Origin: an uncultured Ruminococcus sp.
Lineage (GTDB): Bacteria; Bacillota; Clostridia; Oscillospirales; Ruminococcaceae
Assembly (NCBI GenBank): GCA_900538575.1
Contig: UPZA01000006.1
Location: 1 to 64,000, forward strand
Length of the DNA stretch: 64,000 nucleotides
Direction of reading: 5' to 3'
A model generated the notes under the pieces. The model ran no database searches. It was not told the DNA's origin and saw nothing but the letters and a program-made list of their open reading frames with translations. This document shows, piece after piece, positions 1 through 8,152 of this stretch (its first letter is position 1; each line of letters begins with the position of its first letter). The position numbers were made by a program, and so were the translations under genes.

Positions 1-95
1 TAGAGCCTTTCAAACCCGCATAAATCAAGGCTTTTTTCGTGGGTGTCAAAGGGTACGCGATACATTTATCCTTTTCCCCCGGAAACGGCGTTTTA

Positions 96-890
96 ATGCG
101 TGACAATACGCCAAAATCAACCCGAACACAGGGAGGTGATCCTATCGCTGATTATATCAGGGCAGACACGCGGCTGCCCGCCTATCTGCCGTATCCCCGT
201 TTCCTGCTGAAAATGGAGATTTCACAGACCGCCAAGCTGCTGTATTCGCTGCTGTTAGACCGTTCCACCCTCTCCCAGAAAAACAAGTGGCTGGACGACG
301 AGGGCAGGATTTATATTATCTATCCCATCGCGGAGATAGCAGAAATACTGGATAAAGGCAGCACCACCATCAAGGGGGCGCTTAATGAACTGGACACGGC
401 GGGGCTGTTGGAACGGGAACGGGGCGGCTTCTCCGCACCGAACCGGCTTTATGTCAAAGTACCGCCAGTGCCACAGGTACAGTTTTCAGACCAACTGATG
501 GCCGGAAGTCCGCCCCTCATAGAGCCGGAAAACCGTCCTACTGATGGTCAGAAAACCGACCTTATGATGGTCGGAAAACCGTCCCCTAACCAAACTACTA
601 TAAACAACCTTACAGAGAGCCAAACAAAGGGAGTGAGTGGGGGGCCGTCCGCGCCCTATGGCCGATATGGAAATATTTTTCTGTCACAGACCGAATACGA
701 CGAGTTGCAGGCAGAGTACCCTGACAGGCTGGAACGGTTCATCGAGGAAATGAGCCGCTACCTTGCCGCCAACGGGAAAAGCTACCAGAACTATGCCGCC
801 GCCCTGCGGATATGGGCGGGGAACGACAAAAAGGAAGCCCCTAAAAAGGGCATACCAGACTACTCATGCAAGGAGGGCGAGAGTTTATGA
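96..890 (+). CDS. repA: Replication initiator protein A (RepA_N-type)
   Basis: Likely a replication initiator with an N-terminal winged-helix domain (RepA_N family), used by mobile elements for replication of the excised form. The core runs from about LPAYLPYPRFLL through SQTAKLLYSLLLDRSTLS, then a DEGRIYIIYPIAEIAEILDK helix-turn-helix part; the C-terminal part after residue 200 resembles a DnaD-like or unknown tail. The start is uncertain. The frame is open from a GTG at 39 and has an ATG at 96 with a weak ribosome site. The best Shine-Dalgarno (GGGAGGTGATC, 131-141) points to an ATC codon at 144 just before GCT-GAT-TAT. The 3' end overlaps the next gene as ATGA, so the two are probably translationally coupled. 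Confidence 0.75.
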   Translation: MRDNTPKSTRTQGGDPIADYIRADTRLPAYLPYPRFLLKMEISQTAKLLYSLLLDRSTLSQKNKWLDDEGRIYIIYPIAEIAEILDKGSTTIKGALNELDTAGLLERERGGFSAPNRLYVKVPPVPQVQFSDQLMAGSPPLIEPENRPTDGQKTDLMMVGKPSPNQTTINNLTESQTKGVSGGPSAPYGRYGNIFLSQTEYDELQAEYPDRLERFIEEMSRYLAANGKSYQNYAAALRIWAGNDKKEAPKKGIPDYSCKEGESL

Positions 891-1729
891 AGAATGAAAT
901 CAACGCGGTTTTGGAGAATATGACGACCACCATCCCGGAGCCGGAGGACTACACCGGCGAGGACGGTTTACTGTACTGCGGCAAGTGCCGCAAGCCGAAA
1001 GAAGCCTATTTTGCGCCGGATAAGGCCGCTATCTTCGGGCGCGACCGCCACCCGGCAGAGTGCGACTGCCAGAGAACCGCCCGCGAGGAACGGGAAGCCG
1101 CCGAAAAGCGGCGCAGACACCTTGACACCGTGGAAGAACTGAAACGCCGGGGCTTTACCGACCCCACCATGCGGGACTGGACTTTCGAGAACGACAACGG
1201 CAGGAACCCGCAGACCGGGCTTGCCCGCCGGTATGTGGAGCATTGGGAAGATATGCGGACAGACAATATCGGCTGCCTGTTCTGGGGCGGCGTAGGCACC
1301 GGCAAAAGCTACCTTGCAGGCTGTATCGCAAACGCCCTCATGGAGAAAGAAATCCCCGTCCGCATGACGAACTTTGCTCTTATCCTCAATGACCTTGCCG
1401 CCAGCTTTGAGGGGCGCAACGAGTACATTTCCCGCCTTTGTCGTTATCCGCTGCTGATCCTTGACGACTTCGGCATGGAACGCGGGACGGAATACGGGCT
1501 GGAACAGGTGTTCAATGTGATTGACAGCCGTTACCGCAGCGGCAAGCCGCTGATCGTCACGACCAACCTTACGCTGGACGACCTGCACAACCCGGAGGAC
1601 ACCGCCCATTCCCGGATTTATGACCGCCTGCTTTCCATGTGCGTCCCGGTACGCTTTACCGGCGACAACTTCCGGCAGGAAACCGCCAAGCGGAAAATGG
1701 AGAGCATGAAGAAACTGATTACCGACTGA
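887..1729 (+). CDS. DnaC/IstB-like ATP-binding protein
   Basis: AAA+ ATPase of the DnaC/IstB group, the usual partner of the upstream initiator; such proteins load a replicative helicase or assist an initiator. Residues show Walker A GGVGTGKS, Walker B LLILDDFG and a sensor-like ATTNL-type segment (IVTTNLT). The N-terminal third has a cysteine cluster (YCGKC ... CDCQ) that may bind zinc. The start at 887 is chosen over 866 because AAGGAGGG sits just before it and it overlaps the repA stop by four bases. Expected length for the family (280 aa). Confidence 0.85.
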   Translation: MKNEINAVLENMTTTIPEPEDYTGEDGLLYCGKCRKPKEAYFAPDKAAIFGRDRHPAECDCQRTAREEREAAEKRRRHLDTVEELKRRGFTDPTMRDWTFENDNGRNPQTGLARRYVEHWEDMRTDNIGCLFWGGVGTGKSYLAGCIANALMEKEIPVRMTNFALILNDLAASFEGRNEYISRLCRYPLLILDDFGMERGTEYGLEQVFNVIDSRYRSGKPLIVTTNLTLDDLHNPEDTAHSRIYDRLLSMCVPVRFTGDNFRQETAKRKMESMKKLITD

Positions 1730-1743
1730 AAGGAGTATTGCCT

Positions 1744-1938
1744 ATGGCAGATAACAAGCAGCACGACACCCGCACCACCCGCCGCCCTGACTGTGTGACG
1801 GAAATCCGCATGGGCAATTCCGTCCTTGTCGTGTCCGGCTATTTCAAGAAAGACACCACAACCACAGCCGCCGACAAAATGGCGCGGGTACTGGAAGCGG
1901 AAGCCGCTGCTACACAGGAGCCGACTTATCCGGCGTGA
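1744..1938 (+). CDS. tnpW: TnpW-like transposon-encoded small protein
   Basis: A 64-residue protein that resembles the TnpW family found next to the recombinase in Tn4451-like elements; its function is not known to me. Recognisable stretch: CVTEIRMGNSVLVVSGYF followed by KKDTTTTAADKMARVLEAE. It starts 15 bases after the ATPase gene, with AAGGAG in front, and likely belongs to the same transcript. An upstream in-frame TTG/ATG extension was rejected because it overlaps the ATPase gene. Confidence 0.7.
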   Translation: MADNKQHDTRTTRRPDCVTEIRMGNSVLVVSGYFKKDTTTTAADKMARVLEAEAAATQEPTYPA

Positions 1939-2002
1939 ACCGGGGCATGGAAAAGCGGCCATGCCAGGGAGCATGACCGCTGGAACGAAAATCGGAAGTG
2001 CT

Positions 2003-2203
2003 TTAGCAATTCTTAATCTCATTCTCTATAAAATAATTTGCAATTTCAAAGGCTTTTATTCTTCTCTTTGCCAATGTGATTTGTGATTTATAACGCTCGG
2101 AATTATCCTTTGATTCAAATGTTTTTACTGTTTCTCTTAGCTTGTGCAGAGTTGAATCAATTTGCCTTTTGGCCGCGGTTAATTCATCTATTGTATACTT
2201 CAT
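2003..2203 (-). CDS. Small helical protein, element-associated
   Basis: A 66-residue, lysine- and glutamate-rich protein predicted to be mostly helical (coiled coil), with no domain I can name. The start is the ATG at 2203, preceded by AAGGAG; a longer frame to 2335 has no ribosome site. It is convergent with tnpW and divergent from the recombinase gene. Its promoter (TATACT preceded by CCGTGG) shares a motif with the recombinase promoter, so it may be an accessory or regulatory factor of recombination. That role is inference. Confidence 0.55.
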   Translation of the reverse strand: MKYTIDELTAAKRQIDSTLHKLRETVKTFESKDNSERYKSQITLAKRRIKAFEIANYFIENEIKNC

Positions 2204-2241
2204 GTTTTCTCCTTTAACTTCTGATTTTTTTGTTAAATCAG

Positions 2242-2254
2242 AGTATACCACGGA
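2242..2254 (-). promoter_or_regulatory. Promoter -10 and CCGTGG motif of the small helical gene
   Basis: On the minus strand the sequence reads TCCGTGG followed directly by TATACT, about 40 bases before the ATG at 2203. The same TCCGTGG plus TA(C/T)A(A/C)T arrangement precedes the recombinase gene on the other strand. No clear -35 was found at 17 bases, so an activator or a weak promoter is possible. Confidence 0.45.
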
Positions 2255-2369
2255 GTTATGAACTTTTCTACTGCAAATATGGGACGACAACCCATACCAT
2301 AAAAATCGGAAAATTGAAAAGCTGTAAAGAAGCAAATTTAACGCTTTTGCCGCTGTACAGCCCCCGCCG

Positions 2370-2395
2370 TTCCGTGGTACAATGAAACCACGGAA
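2370..2395 (+). promoter_or_regulatory. Putative recombinase promoter with overlapping operator
   Basis: TTCCGTGG (2370-2377) and CCACGGAA (2388-2395) form a perfect 8-bp inverted repeat whose spacer begins with TACAAT, a good -10 box. The gene starts 33 bases downstream. A protein bound to the repeat would cover the -10 element, so this may be a repressor site. No strong -35 was found. Confidence 0.45.
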
Positions 2396-2428
2396 TAGTG
2401 GGGCTGGCTGTCGGAAACGGAGGATTTT

Positions 2429-4045
2429 ATGTTAAGACAAGCCACCCAAAACCTCATTACCGCCCTTTATCCGAGATTGTCCCACGAGGATGAATTGCAA
2501 GGCGAGAGTAATTCCATATCGAACCAAAAAAGGATACTCGAAACCTACGCAAAACAGAACGGCTTTACCAATCTGCGCTGGTACACCGACGACGGTTTTT
2601 CCGGCGCGAACTTCCAGCGGCCCGGATTTCAAGCCATGCTTGCGGACATTGAAGCCGGGAAAGTGGGTACGGTCATCGTCAAGGACATGAGCCGGTTAGG
2701 GCGAAACTACTTGCAGGTAGGGTTTTACACGGAAATGCTGTTCCCTCAAAAGGGTGTGCGTTTTATCGCTGTCAACGATAATGTGGACAGTGCCAGCGAG
2801 GGCATGGACAACGATTTTACCCCGCTGCGAAATCTGTTCAATGAATGGCTGGTGAGAGATACGAGCAAGAAAATCAAGGCAGTGAAAAAGTCAAAAGGCA
2901 TGAGCGGCAAGCCTGTTACCAGCAAGCCGGTTTACGGCTATGTGATGGACGAGGACGAGAATTTTATTATAGACGAGGAAGCCGCCCCGGTGGTGCAGCA
3001 GATTTACCAGCTTTGCCTTGCCGGGAACGGCCCGACCAAGATTGCCCGTATGCTGACGGAGCAGCAAATCCCCACGCCGGGGACGCTGGAATATCAGCGG
3101 ACAGGCAGCACCCGCCGTTATCACCCAGGCTATGAGTGCAAATGGGCGACCAACACCGTCGTTCATATCCTCGAAAACCGAGAGTACACCGGATGTCTGG
3201 TGAACTTCAAAACGGAAAAGCCTTCTTATAAGGTCAAGCACAGCATAGAGAACCCCGTCGAGAAGCAGGCCATTTTCGAGAACCACCATGAGCCGATCAT
3301 CGACAAGGAAACATGGGAACGGGTGCAGGAGTTACGCAAACAGCGCAAACGCCCGAACCGCTACGATGAAGTGGGGCTGTTCTCCGGGATTTTGTTCTGC
3401 GCCGACTGCGGCCATGTGCTGTATCAGCAGCGGTATCAGAACAAAGACCGCAAACAGGACTGCTACATCTGCGGCAGCTACAAGAAGCGCACCCGCAACT
3501 GTACGGCGCACTTTATCCGCACCGATCTGTTGACCGCTGGTGTCCTGGCAAATCTCCGGCAAGTGACCGAATACGCAGCCAAGCATGAGAGCCGGTTTGT
3601 GAAACTACTTGTCCAGCAGAACGAGATCGGCGGCAAGCGAAAGACCGCCGCAGCCATCAAGCAGCTTGAACAGGCGCAGGAACGCATTTCTGAAATCAGC
3701 CGCATTATCAAGCGGCTGTATGAGGACAATGTAAACGGCAAAATCAGCGATGAGCGTTTCATGGAACTGTCGGCTGACTACGAAGCCGAGCAAGCGGAGC
3801 TGAAAAAGAGAGCCGCCGCCCTGCAAGCCGAACTGGACAAGTCACAGGCAGCTACCGTCAACGCCGAGAAATTTATGGGCATTGTCCGCAAGCACCTTGC
3901 CTTTGAAGAACTGACCCCCACTCTCTTGCGGGAAATGATCGAGAAAATTGTGGTGCATGAGTGCAGCTATGATGAGAACGGCACCCGCAGGCAGGACATT
4001 GAGATTTATTACAGCTTTGTCGGCAAGATTGACTTGCCCGAATAA
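2429..4045 (+). CDS. Large serine recombinase (TnpX/TndX-like)
   Basis: Site-specific serine recombinase that excises and inserts the element. The N-terminal resolvase domain (about residues 10-150) has the YPRLS motif with the predicted nucleophile Ser18, and VIVKDMSRLGRN. It is followed by a recombinase domain (about 165-270, GYVMDEDEN ... GPTKIARMLTEQQIP), a zinc ribbon (CADCGHVL ... CYICGSY), and a long C-terminal coiled coil. The 538-residue length is usual for this group. Start at 2429 with GGAGG upstream. A strong hairpin terminator follows at 4054. All catalytic parts look intact. Confidence 0.93.
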   Translation: MLRQATQNLITALYPRLSHEDELQGESNSISNQKRILETYAKQNGFTNLRWYTDDGFSGANFQRPGFQAMLADIEAGKVGTVIVKDMSRLGRNYLQVGFYTEMLFPQKGVRFIAVNDNVDSASEGMDNDFTPLRNLFNEWLVRDTSKKIKAVKKSKGMSGKPVTSKPVYGYVMDEDENFIIDEEAAPVVQQIYQLCLAGNGPTKIARMLTEQQIPTPGTLEYQRTGSTRRYHPGYECKWATNTVVHILENREYTGCLVNFKTEKPSYKVKHSIENPVEKQAIFENHHEPIIDKETWERVQELRKQRKRPNRYDEVGLFSGILFCADCGHVLYQQRYQNKDRKQDCYICGSYKKRTRNCTAHFIRTDLLTAGVLANLRQVTEYAAKHESRFVKLLVQQNEIGGKRKTAAAIKQLEQAQERISEISRIIKRLYEDNVNGKISDERFMELSADYEAEQAELKKRAAALQAELDKSQAATVNAEKFMGIVRKHLAFEELTPTLLREMIEKIVVHECSYDENGTRRQDIEIYYSFVGKIDLPE

Positions 4046-4053
4046 CCGCCCGA

Positions 4054-4086
4054 CCTATCCGACACAATGGCCAAGTGTCGGATAGG
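4054..4086 (+). terminator. Rho-independent terminator of the recombinase gene
   Basis: A perfect 12-bp inverted repeat, CCTATCCGACAC (4054-4065) and GTGTCGGATAGG (4075-4086), with a 9-base loop, begins nine bases after the recombinase stop. A run of six T follows at about 4097-4102. The adjacent GCAAAATTTTTTGC (4091-4104) is a second small palindrome. Confidence 0.85.
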
Positions 4087-4132
4087 AACGGCAAAATTTT
4101 TTGCACTTCTATTGCTTCTTTATCACACATAA

Positions 4133-4237
4133 GCAAAATCGCAGGGTATGAAACAGCTTATGTCTGGTCTTGGACTGATTCTCCTTGCTATCGTCCTTGT
4201 TCCCGTACTCCAGAATATGATGACAGGTGCGGTCTAA
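4133..4237 (+). pseudogene. Maff2-like membrane protein, 5' part lost to insertion
   Basis: The open frame begins immediately after a stop at 4130-4132 and reads AKSQGMKQLMSGLGLILL, then a hydrophobic end with PVLQNMM. This matches the end of Maff2-type proteins as I remember them (GAKSQGIKQLM and a second membrane segment). The first transmembrane half is absent and is replaced by the serine-recombinase element. An ATG at 4148 could still give a 29-residue peptide. Confidence 0.7.
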
Positions 4238-4326
4238 TCGCATAACCTGACATATCAGGCGGATTGCTTTGGGTGGGAGGTTTGTGGGAAGTAATCTGCA
4301 CTTTAATAGCAAGGGAGTGAGTACAA

Positions 4327-5262
4327 ATGGGAGTAATCAGCGATGCAATTGACGCTTTGGAGAATTGGTGCTGTAACTTATTCAAGGACGGAATCAAGTC
4401 CCAGTTTGATGGTATTTCGGACTTACTGACGGATACGTTTGCACAGACAACTGGAAATGATGGACTTGTCGGTACATATCTAACTGCGCATCCTGCAAAT
4501 TTTACCGGCAACACGGCAGGAACAGGCACGCACATCTGGAACACAATTGAAACGCTGTGCAATAACGTGGTTGTCCCCATAGGCGGCTTTATTCTGACGA
4601 TAATTCTGCTGAATGACCTGATTCAGACGGTCATTCGGGGCAACAATTTTAAGGACTTTGACGATTCGATTTTCATAAAATGGATAATCAAAGCGGTATG
4701 CGGTGTAATTCTTGTGTCGAATGTGTTTTACATCGCAAGCGGACTGTTTTCATTCGGCACAAATGTATGTTCAAACGGCTTATCTACGCTGTTTGGTACA
4801 GGCGACTATTTATAAGCGGCGCTTGCCTTAAACAAATCGGCGCTGAGCGGTTTAAGCCTTGGAGAACTAATGACAGTGTGGTTTATTTCACTTATCGTTC
4901 ATCTCGGAATTATGATTATGATTGTGGCTATTGTAATTACTTTGGCTTCACGAATAATTGAAATATTTATGTATTTGAGCATTGCTCCGATTCCTATGGC
5001 AACCATGATGGATGGCGGCGAATGGTCGGGTATCGGCAAGAACTGGATTAAGCAATTACTTGCACTTTCATTTCAGGGATTTTTTATCATTGTCGCGCTG
5101 GGAATTTTCAAAACGCTTTTTGCGAATATGATTGCAACTCTGAACTCAGGCGGCGATGGCGTTATCATGCAAATGGCGATGCTTTTAGGTTATACGGCGG
5201 CGCTTATTTTCACAGTTCTGAGAACGAGTGCGATAAGCAAATCGGTTTTCTCGGCGCACTAA
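4327..5262 (+). pseudogene. VirB6/TrbL-like T4SS channel protein, split by an in-frame TAA
   Basis: Polytopic membrane component of the conjugative type IV secretion channel. The first 162 codons end at TAA 4813-4815, and the same reading frame continues without a shift through 5262 (312 codons in all), giving typical family sequence such as ELMTVWFISLIVHLGIMIM and EIFMYLSIAPIPMATM. So a single substitution split the gene. A GGAG seven bases before the ATG at 4870 could allow reinitiation, giving two polypeptides. Upstream start at 4327 has GGGAG. Part of the operon with prgI and virB4. Confidence 0.8.
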
Positions 5263-5272
5263 GGAGGGAGCT

Positions 5273-5644
5273 ATGGCGCATTATGTATCTATCCCGAAAG
5301 ACTTAAACGACATCAAAGAAAAGTTCATTATGGGATTCACAAAAAGACAGGTAATCTGTTTCGGAATCGGTCTTGCCATCGGTGTGCCTGTATTTTTCGT
5401 AACACGCAGTTTTATTGGCATGACAGGAGCAATTTTCGCTATGGGTGCTTGTGCTGCTCCTGCGATACTCTGCGGACTGTACCGTAAAAATGGCGTATTC
5501 CTCGAAAAACAGGCAAAATTCATGAAAGAATATTTCACAAGACCGAGAAAACGGTATTACAAAACAACCAATATTTTCGAGTGCATTGAAAGGCACATCG
5601 AATTGGGTAAAATCAAGAAAAAGCTGAGAGATGCCGAGAAGTAA
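5273..5644 (+). CDS. PrgI family T4SS membrane protein
   Basis: Short membrane protein (123 aa) of the PrgI family, encoded as usual between the VirB6-like and VirB4 genes of Gram-positive conjugation systems. The N-terminus SIPKDLNDIKEKFIMGFTKRQ is followed by two hydrophobic segments (about residues 28-66) and a basic C-terminal tail with FTRPRKRYY. AAGGAGGGAG lies before the ATG, ten bases after the preceding gene. It probably anchors the VirB4 ATPase at the membrane. Confidence 0.88.
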   Translation: MAHYVSIPKDLNDIKEKFIMGFTKRQVICFGIGLAIGVPVFFVTRSFIGMTGAIFAMGACAAPAILCGLYRKNGVFLEKQAKFMKEYFTRPRKRYYKTTNIFECIERHIELGKIKKKLRDAEK

Positions 5645-5686
5645 CAGGCTCTCGGCTCTCCAACATAAAGATTGGAGGTTATTAGA

Positions 5687-8131
5687 GTGGGCTTTAGAAA
5701 GAGAAATGCCAAGTCAAGTGGTAAAAAATCAAATGCGAAAATTATCATGGGCAAGCCTGCAAAACAGCTTACAAAAGATGAAAAGAAAATTTTATCTGCT
5801 CGTATGGCAGAGATAAAGAGAGAAAACAGCGGTAAATCTACGGTACAGAATACGATTCCTTATCAGGTGATGTATCGTGACGGAGTTTGTCAGGTGTCCG
5901 GGAATTTCTTTTCTCTGACGGTGCAGTTTTTTGATGCGAATTACAGCATTGCGGAGTTTGACGAGCAGAACAATATTTTCTCGAAATACTGCGATGTTAT
6001 CAATCTTTTCGATAACACAATTAAATTTCAGCTTACCTTTGAAAATCAAAATCGTTCTAAAGATAAGCTGATAAAAACGGTTCAGATTCCGCAGCAGGAT
6101 GACGATTTCAACGATATTCGCTCGGAATATTCCAAAATGCTGACGGACAAACTGCTGAAAGGCTCTAACGGTCAATCGGCACGAAAATTTCTCACGTTCG
6201 GCATTGAAGCAGCGTCTTACAAAGCGGCACGAGCGAAACTAATGTCAATCAAAAACGACGTAATCAAGGGATTTAAGGCTTTCGGCGTTGAAGCGGAAGT
6301 CCTTGACGGTACGGCAAGATTGGAGGCTTTATACTATGCTTTGAATCCCTATGGCAATCAGAATTTCGTCTTTGATTGGGACAGTATGCTCCGTGCCGGA
6401 ATGGATACAAAGGACTTTATCTGTCCGAAGTCATTCAAATTTAATAAACAGAATTTTGAAATCGGCAATGCTTATGGTGCGGTCTATGGATTAAATATCC
6501 TTGCAGGTGAGCTGCCCGATGAGATATTAAGAGATTTTCTTGAAATGCAGAATCTGTTCTGTGTGAATATTCACGTCGAACCTTTGGACCAGATTGATGC
6601 TTTGAAATTCGTCAAGAAAAAGCTGACAAACGTAAATCAAATGAAAGTCGATGAGCAGAAAAAGGCTTCACAGGCAGGCTATGACCCCGATATTCTTCCT
6701 CCGCAAATCAAGATGTATATTGACGATATTGAGAAATTGCTCGGTGACTTGAACAGCAAGAATGAGCGGCTTTTTCACATTTCGATTTCAATCAGAAGCT
6801 ACGCAAAATCGAAAAAAGACTTGAAACTTCAAGCAGAAGCACTGAAAAGAATTTGCCAGAAAAACAACTGCACCATGTTCCCTTACGACTACCGTCAGGA
6901 ACAGACTTTAGTATCGACTTTGACGCTGTGTTACAACGAAATTCCCGTATCAAGAGAAATGCACACAAGCGGTATTGCAATTTTCGTGCCGTTCACTACA
7001 AAGGAGCTTTTTCAGGACGGACAGGCTGCATATTACGGAGTAAACACGCTTTCGGGCAATATGATTCGTGCGAACAGGTCAAGGCTTAAAAATCCAAATG
7101 GCTTGATTTTAGGAACTCCGGGAAGTGGTAAAAGTTTCAGCGTTAAGCGTGAGATTTTGGACTGCTTTCTGACTACAACGGACGATATTATTATCTGTGA
7201 CCCGGAGGGAGAATATTTTCCGCTTGTGCAGACTCTCAAAGGACAGCTTATCCGTATCGCAAGCAACTCTGAGCAGCACATCAACCCTATGGATATTGCT
7301 ATTGACGAGTATCTGTTGAAAAATCCTATGGAGGTTATCGCTGATAAATCCGACTTTCTGATTTCCCTTTGTGAAATCGTTGTGGGCGGTCGTTACGGTC
7401 TGAGTTCCGAAGAACGTTCTGTAATTGATAAATGCGTACAGCGTATTTACAAGGAATTTATTGAAAATTCCCCGACAGCAGACAAAATGCCTTTGCTTTC
7501 GAATTTGCAGAATGAACTGAAAAAAGAGGGCGATGTTGCTCTGAGAGTTTCCAATTCTCTTGAAATGTTTGTAAACGGCTCGCAGAATCTGTTCAATCAT
7601 CACACAAATATTGACCTGACAAACCGCTTGATTTGCTTCGATATTAAGGAACTCGGCAATCAGCTGAAAAAAGTCGGTATGCTTATCGTTCAGGATACGG
7701 TGTGGAATCGTGTGTCCGCTAACCGTGAACAGAAAAAAATCACTCGTTACTACATTGACGAATTTCACCTGCTTCTGAAAGAGGAACAGACTGCAAAATA
7801 TTCCGCTGAAATCTGGAAACGTTTCAGAAAATGGGGCGGAGTTCCTACAGGTATCACGCAGAATGTCAAGGATTTATTGCAGTCGCAGGAAGTAGAAAAT
7901 ATCTTCGATAATTCGGACTTTATCTATATGCTGAATCAGGCAAGCGGTGACAGAGATATTCTTGCTGAAAAACTGCACATCTCAAAAGAACAAATGGAGT
8001 ACGTCACAAACAGCGGTCCGGGCGAGGGACTTATCCGTTATGATAAGGTGCTGCTGCCGTTTACCGATATATTCCCCACAAACACGGAGATGTATAAATT
8101 GATGACGACGAGGCCTACGGAAAGTGCGTAA
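5687..8131 (+). CDS. virB4: VirB4-type conjugation ATPase (TraE/CagE-like)
   Basis: Energises assembly of the type IV secretion machine and substrate transfer at the cytoplasmic face. Walker A GTPGSGKS lies near residue 475, followed by ICDPEGEYFPLV and Walker B YYIDEFHLLL near 690; an N-terminal VirB4 domain precedes them. The start is taken as GTG 5687, eight bases after TTGGAGG; the in-frame TTG at 5672 is part of that ribosome site. Length 814 aa is normal. No lesion seen, unlike its neighbours on both sides. Confidence 0.92.
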   Translation: MGFRKRNAKSSGKKSNAKIIMGKPAKQLTKDEKKILSARMAEIKRENSGKSTVQNTIPYQVMYRDGVCQVSGNFFSLTVQFFDANYSIAEFDEQNNIFSKYCDVINLFDNTIKFQLTFENQNRSKDKLIKTVQIPQQDDDFNDIRSEYSKMLTDKLLKGSNGQSARKFLTFGIEAASYKAARAKLMSIKNDVIKGFKAFGVEAEVLDGTARLEALYYALNPYGNQNFVFDWDSMLRAGMDTKDFICPKSFKFNKQNFEIGNAYGAVYGLNILAGELPDEILRDFLEMQNLFCVNIHVEPLDQIDALKFVKKKLTNVNQMKVDEQKKASQAGYDPDILPPQIKMYIDDIEKLLGDLNSKNERLFHISISIRSYAKSKKDLKLQAEALKRICQKNNCTMFPYDYRQEQTLVSTLTLCYNEIPVSREMHTSGIAIFVPFTTKELFQDGQAAYYGVNTLSGNMIRANRSRLKNPNGLILGTPGSGKSFSVKREILDCFLTTTDDIIICDPEGEYFPLVQTLKGQLIRIASNSEQHINPMDIAIDEYLLKNPMEVIADKSDFLISLCEIVVGGRYGLSSEERSVIDKCVQRIYKEFIENSPTADKMPLLSNLQNELKKEGDVALRVSNSLEMFVNGSQNLFNHHTNIDLTNRLICFDIKELGNQLKKVGMLIVQDTVWNRVSANREQKKITRYYIDEFHLLLKEEQTAKYSAEIWKRFRKWGGVPTGITQNVKDLLQSQEVENIFDNSDFIYMLNQASGDRDILAEKLHISKEQMEYVTNSGPGEGLIRYDKVLLPFTDIFPTNTEMYKLMTTRPTESA

Positions 8132-8152
8132 AACGGGCGAAAAGGAGGAGTT

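Larger units (their letters stand above)
1..4132. mobile_element. Right end of a GC-rich element with a serine recombinase, inserted in maff2
   Basis: This segment is visibly GC-richer than the DNA after about 4130 and carries the set replication initiator, DnaC-like ATPase, TnpW-like protein and large serine recombinase, which I know from Tn4451-like integrative elements. Its right boundary is placed by what follows: from 4133 the sequence reads as the C-terminal half of a Maff2-like protein, so the element has replaced that gene's 5' part. The heptamer GCAAAAT occurs both at 4091 and at the junction at 4133, which may be chance. The left end is outside the window. The exact crossover base is inferred. 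Confidence 0.75.

Noticed and set aside
968..1609. Long minus-strand ORF of 213 codons opposite the DnaC-like gene
   Set aside because: It is a shadow in GC-rich sequence; the plus frame has Walker motifs and a ribosome site, and the minus frame has neither a domain nor a good start signal.
7109..7768. Minus-strand ORF of 219 codons inside virB4
   Set aside because: Lies wholly within a well-defined VirB4 ATPase domain; no ribosome site and no recognisable protein features.
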